Source: an uncultured Clostridia bacterium (GTDB taxonomy: Bacteria > Bacillota > Clostridia > Saccharofermentanales > Saccharofermentanaceae). Taken from it: a stretch of 34,190 bases of DNA. Of the stretch, positions 30,552-34,190 are shown piece by piece; the stretch's first letter is position 1, and each line of letters begins with the position of its first letter. A program made the translations under genes and the position numbers. The DNA lies in contig CAMIYM010000023.1 in the NCBI GenBank assembly GCA_946403085.1, forward strand, positions 1-34,190. Direction: 5' to 3'. The notes under the pieces are model-generated. The model had not been told where the DNA came from and did no database searches. It saw only the letters and a program-made list of their open reading frames with translations.

Positions 30552-32903
30552 TCAGCTGTTTGCGAACTGACCTTCTCCGGGACGGGTCGTCATAAGCTGA
30601 TAGAGTTTGGTGTCCCTGTTGAACTTGTTCACAAAAGGAACCAGCGTTGAGCCGTACTTGATAAGTCCAGAACCTGCAGGCGCGTTAGTGATATAGCGCA
30701 TCTGAATTTCAGAGATGTTCAGGAGTTTTGCAAGCTTGGCTCTGTCGGATGCCGCCTGATTGAGCATGATGACAAACTCAGAGTTGGACAGCATCGTGGA
30801 TGCCTGAACGGAATCCAAAAGATACTCGACGTTCTGTGTGATAGCGGTCGGGTATGCATTTCTCTTACGGAACTGTCTCCAAGCTGAGTTGAAGAACTGT
30901 GCTGAGAACTCGTTTTCAAATACTACGTGGAACTCATCAATAAAGACGTGAGTACGCTTACCTTTCTTCCAATTAAGAGTAACTCGGTTAAGCATAGTGT
31001 CCGTTATGACAAGAAGTCCAGTAGGCTTAAGCTGGCTGCCTAAGCCATGAATATCGAAGACGACAACACGTTTATCCATATCAACATTGCTCTCACGTCC
31101 GAATATATCCAATGAACCGGTAGTGAAGAGCTCGAGCGATAATGCTATCTGCTTTGCCTCACGCTCCGGCTGCTCCAAGAGCTTTTCACGGAACGTGCAG
31201 AGGGTAGGGGTAGCACCGCCTGAAGACTTAAGGCGTTCTGCTTCACGGTATACAGCTGCAGCGCATCTGTCGATGATGGACTTCTGCTGTGGCCCAACGC
31301 CTTTTTTATCGATCTGTTCGACAAGGGACATGATGAACTGCGATTTAACGACGATAGGATCGTTCTCACCATAACCGTCAACCATATACATCGCATTCAG
31401 CCTGTCACGGCCTCCTGCAGACACGCGAATAACAGAACCCATATCAGGACCCATTGCTTCAACGAGAGGCGCATACTCGCCCTCAGGATCGCAAATAAGG
31501 ATATCGTCTTCCGTATTTAGCATAAGGAAAGTGATAAGTTCCTTTGCCGAGAAGGACTTACCTGAGCCTGGCACTCCCAAAAGGAATGCCGACTGATTCA
31601 AGAGGTTTTCCTTATTGCACATGATGAGATTGTGGGAAATAGCGTTCTCACCGTAGTAGATACCGCCTTTGTCCATGATCTCCTGTGTCTTGAAGGGCAG
31701 GAACACCGCAAGGGACTCCGTGTTAAGAGTCCTGAAGCAATCGATCTTTCTGACACCGAAGGGCAGGGCAGTATTGAGTCCATCTGCCTGCTGCCACTTG
31801 AGGACCGCCATCTGGCAATGTCTGCCTTTAGCAACAGCCTGTATGCTCTCGGTATCAAGATCGAGCTGTTCCTTACTGTCGGACGAGATTGCAAGAGTGA
31901 TGAGACAAAGCATCATGCGCTGGTCACGGGTAGTCAGGTCAGCCAAGAACTCCTTTGTCTTGTTGCGCTGCAGTTCCATATCGTAAGGAATGACAGCGGA
32001 GAAGTTGTTGTTCTGGTTCTGCTTTCTCTGCCAGTTGGTGATGTTAGTCTCAACGCCCAGGAGCTTGTTCTCGACCTCACGGATTGCTTCATCTGTCGGA
32101 ACGGAGAGTACATCGATAGAGAGCATCATGTTCCTGTTCATATCGGTAAGTTCGGCAATGGTATCATCAGAGATATAGTTACCGTAATCCTTAAGGAACA
32201 TTACCCTCACGTACTTCTCGCCGAGCTTGATATAGTCGTTGCCACGTTCAATCGTGTCGGGACAGATATAGTCACGGAAGTCATGACCGAGCTTGGCGCG
32301 CTGATTGATATCAAATTCAAAGGTGATCTCGTCACCCGGACGGTAGAAGTCATGAAGTATACGAAGCTTCTCCACAGCGTCCAGTTCTTCAAGTCTGCTG
32401 CCTAAAGAAGAAAGACGCATCTGAAGGTCTGCGCCGGTTCTCGCGAAGTATGTCCTTGCATCTTCTATAGATTTCTTGTTGATCGATACGGTAATATACT
32501 TCTCCTGAGTGATACCGTTAGCTCCGGTAGCTTTCTCCAAGAGCATATCGTTATACTCTTCACGGTAAACATCGAGACCATCATTCTTAAGGGGCATGAG
32601 GATAGAATCCTCAAAGTCCTTTTTGTTGAGTCTGTGGTTGTTTACCGTAATCTTAGTCGTAGCAGCGCTGTCGAATGAGTTGAGAACGTCTGAATAGAGC
32701 AGGAACATATTCTCCTTGTCCTCTTCGCTTGCTACTTGATAGTTGATATCCGTGAATTTCCAAGTCTTTGAGAACTTGTTAGGTCCGACCTGAAAGATTC
32801 CGTCAGGCCAGATGCGCTGTACCGGGATCAGGTCCTGGACCCGTCTCGGCACAACAAACATCTCCTTATCCTGCTTCATTAGTGTCTGTATGCTCTTGAG
32901 CAT
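30552..32903 (-). CDS. virB4: VirB4-like conjugation ATPase
   Basis: A 783-residue ATPase powering the type IV secretion channel at the inner face of the membrane. The N-terminal domain (1-400) resembles TraE/VirB4. Walker A GVPGSGKS is at 443-450, Walker B is HVFIDEFH, and the later RQFRKRNAYPTAITQNVEYLL is the arginine-finger/Q-loop region typical of VirB4. AGGAGG lies 6 bases before the ATG. Overlaps the prgI gene by 38 bases, so the two are translationally linked, as in other Gram-positive ICEs. Confidence 0.95.
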   Translation of the reverse strand: MLKSIQTLMKQDKEMFVVPRRVQDLIPVQRIWPDGIFQVGPNKFSKTWKFTDINYQVASEEDKENMFLLYSDVLNSFDSAATTKITVNNHRLNKKDFEDSILMPLKNDGLDVYREEYNDMLLEKATGANGITQEKYITVSINKKSIEDARTYFARTGADLQMRLSSLGSRLEELDAVEKLRILHDFYRPGDEITFEFDINQRAKLGHDFRDYICPDTIERGNDYIKLGEKYVRVMFLKDYGNYISDDTIAELTDMNRNMMLSIDVLSVPTDEAIREVENKLLGVETNITNWQRKQNQNNNFSAVIPYDMELQRNKTKEFLADLTTRDQRMMLCLITLAISSDSKEQLDLDTESIQAVAKGRHCQMAVLKWQQADGLNTALPFGVRKIDCFRTLNTESLAVFLPFKTQEIMDKGGIYYGENAISHNLIMCNKENLLNQSAFLLGVPGSGKSFSAKELITFLMLNTEDDILICDPEGEYAPLVEAMGPDMGSVIRVSAGGRDRLNAMYMVDGYGENDPIVVKSQFIMSLVEQIDKKGVGPQQKSIIDRCAAAVYREAERLKSSGGATPTLCTFREKLLEQPEREAKQIALSLELFTTGSLDIFGRESNVDMDKRVVVFDIHGLGSQLKPTGLLVITDTMLNRVTLNWKKGKRTHVFIDEFHVVFENEFSAQFFNSAWRQFRKRNAYPTAITQNVEYLLDSVQASTMLSNSEFVIMLNQAASDRAKLAKLLNISEIQMRYITNAPAGSGLIKYGSTLVPFVNKFNRDTKLYQLMTTRPGEGQFANS

Positions 32904-33255
32904 TTATTGCCTCCTTTTCTTTGGTTGCGAAATAACCCTTAAGCGCCTCTTTATAAATGTTGTTGGACTTGATTGTCAGCCGTCTCGGACATATGAAGTT
33001 ATCCTTGAGCCATGCCACGAAGATTTTCTCCATTGGCATGCCGTTATACTTAATAAATCCGATGGCAGCGAAAGGCACGGCAACTGCGATACAAAGGTAT
33101 GTGATCATATCATTTGCCACAGTGCCTCTGGCTCCGAAATAGACCGCTACTGCAGAAGCAACAGCGAGTCCGGAACAGATAAGCTGCCTTAAGTTAAGTC
33201 CGAAGAAGACACCTTCGGTATATTCGCGAATGTCTTTGTTTATGTTTATTTCCAT
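32866..33255 (-). CDS. PrgI family membrane protein
   Basis: A 129-residue protein with two membrane helices (about 24-44 and 50-70) and a soluble C-terminal tail. The N-terminus EININKDIREYTEGVFFGLNLRQ-type and the later AWLKDNFICPRRL segment are PrgI hallmarks. PrgI works with VirB4 in Gram-positive type IV systems, like a VirB3 equivalent. GGAGG stands 7 bases before the ATG. Lies between the VirB6-like and VirB4 genes. Confidence 0.88.
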   Translation of the reverse strand: MEININKDIREYTEGVFFGLNLRQLICSGLAVASAVAVYFGARGTVANDMITYLCIAVAVPFAAIGFIKYNGMPMEKIFVAWLKDNFICPRRLTIKSNNIYKEALKGYFATKEKEAINAQEHTDTNEAG

Positions 33256-33267
33256 AAGTTTTCCTCC

Positions 33268-34104
33268 TTACAAACCCATCATGTCGTGGATGATCCTGTC
33301 AGAGCCCTTTACAAGGCCGAGCAAAACGAGCATGTTGAAAACGACTTCACTCACATAACCCCAAACCATCTTGATAGGTTCTGCTGACGTATCCATCTGA
33401 GGCATTGAAGCTGCATAAGCAGTAAAGATGATGCACGCAAGAACGATAACAACGCCCTGCATACAAACACCGGCATAGCTCTTAAGAAAACTCTTAGCGA
33501 TGTTTTCTGTAGGCTGGCCTGCCAAAGTGGATAAAGGTATCGGTGCGATAGCCGTGTACATATAGATCCTGAAGAATCTTCCGTAAACAGTAAGAAGCAG
33601 CACGATACCGATGACAATGAGTGCAATGTGTGCGATGAAGCATACAGCCCAGATAGGGATAGCACCGTCAAGAATGCCGATGCCTTCAAACTTGCTTTGA
33701 ACGGTGGATGGGATAGAGAACTCCAGGGCGGTACCGATGGAGCTTGAAGCAGTTATCTTAGCTATTACGCCTTGAACGATAGTCACGAAGTTAACCATGA
33801 GCTTAAGGCAGTTATCAATAAGGTATTTGGAAATCGCAAAACGGATAAATACCTTAACTGCCGTCTCAGGCTTCTTGAGCTCGGCAAAGCTCCCACAAGT
33901 CTTGATGACACCGACAGTGAAAAACAAGACGAGCAGGGCAGTGCCGATTGCGCCCAAGACGCCGTTAATGGTTGTGATTATGTTCCAGATGCCGCCGCCC
34001 TTGAAGCTCTGTGGTGATGTTGTAAGGAGGGCCCACATTTTATCGAGCATATTGCCAAGGTACTCAAGACCCTGCATAAGCTCATACCAAGCTGCGGTAC
34101 CCAA
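33268..34104 (-). CDS. VirB6/TrbL-like conjugation channel membrane protein
   Basis: A 278-residue protein with about five to six membrane segments (roughly 45-75, 90-115, 150-175, 180-200, 210-235 and 250-270). The block YGRFFRIYMYTAIAPIPLST and the following GQPTENIAKSFLKSY match the VirB6/TrbL-type membrane component of clostridial ICEs. Start is TTG at 34104, supported by GGGAGGTGATC 7 bases upstream; no ATG is as well placed. Ends 12 bases before prgI, so it is in the same operon. Confidence 0.88.
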   Translation of the reverse strand: MGTAAWYELMQGLEYLGNMLDKMWALLTTSPQSFKGGGIWNIITTINGVLGAIGTALLVLFFTVGVIKTCGSFAELKKPETAVKVFIRFAISKYLIDNCLKLMVNFVTIVQGVIAKITASSSIGTALEFSIPSTVQSKFEGIGILDGAIPIWAVCFIAHIALIVIGIVLLLTVYGRFFRIYMYTAIAPIPLSTLAGQPTENIAKSFLKSYAGVCMQGVVIVLACIIFTAYAASMPQMDTSAEPIKMVWGYVSEVVFNMLVLLGLVKGSDRIIHDMMGL

Positions 34105-34124
34105 AAGATCACCTCCCCGTTATA

Positions 34125-34190
34125 TCAGCTGAATACGCCGGGAGCGATTGCAGTCAGGATCGACTTTGCAAAGACGATGATGAGACCGCC
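34125..34190 (-). CDS. C-terminal fragment of a small membrane protein (VirB2-like or Maff2-like), cut by window edge
   Basis: The last 21 codons of a leftward frame read GGLIIVFAKSILTAIAPGVF and end in S then TGA, 20 bases before the virB6-like start. Hydrophobic and next to the channel gene, as expected of a pilin-like (VirB2/TrbC) or Maff2 small protein. Only the tail is visible. Confidence 0.5.
   Translation of the reverse strand, partial: GGLIIVFAKSILTAIAPGVFS

Overview
The window looks like a stretch of a Bacillota (Clostridia-type) chromosome around the replication origin, followed by the left part of an integrative and conjugative element (ICE). The case rests on Gram-positive style ribosome binding sites (AGGAGG), the dnaA-dnaN-recF-remB-gyrB order, a Soj/Spo0J-type parABS locus with Bacillus-like parS sites, a sortase, and a PrgI/VirB4/CHAP conjugation module of the kind found in clostridial ICEs. 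I cannot name the genus.

Layout. Positions 1-3,110 hold a leftward cluster of small genes: two VOC proteins, two GNAT acetyltransferases, an unknown protein and a Pr6Pr-like membrane protein. Three copies of a promoter plus hairpin leader repeat separate them. Leftward guaA and purA and a leftward sortase follow. Transcription switches to rightward at dnaA (7,210). The 361-bp dnaA-dnaN gap is the likely oriC. It is packed with an unusual GAACA-type 9-mer rather than classical DnaA boxes, and DnaA has a Lys where the DNA-reading Asp is usual. Then come dnaN, recF, remB-like, gyrB (with an acidic N-terminal extension), three perfect parS sites, parA, and parB with a 104-residue Lys/Ala histone-like N-terminal tail.

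A tRNA-Ser(UGA) at 16,501 marks the left edge of the ICE. A 40-bp copy of its 5' half lies 190 bp upstream, and a relic of an integrase C-terminus sits between the two. The leftward operon sigma factor - MazF-like - zinc-ribbon - excisionase - integrase controls excision. It is preceded by a long structured leader with interleaved inverted repeats that looks like a transcription attenuator. An XRE repressor and a large ImmA-like protease with a C-terminal HTH (convergent) resemble the ImmR/ImmA switch of ICEBs1. Next come a small acidic protein and a Lys/Ala-rich histone-like protein.

The cargo at 24,056-28,739 is a defence block: a predicted PUA-like/PD-(D/E)xK nuclease, then a Sau3AI-like restriction-modification system (C5 methyltransferase, endonuclease) and a Vsr mismatch endonuclease that would repair deaminated 5-methylcytosine. 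From 28,785 to the right edge the leftward genes encode a type IV secretion apparatus: CHAP hydrolase, VirB4, PrgI, VirB6/TrbL and the end of a small membrane protein. The relaxase, coupling protein and right end of the ICE lie outside the window.

All functional calls are from reading sequence and recalled family features. No searches were run.
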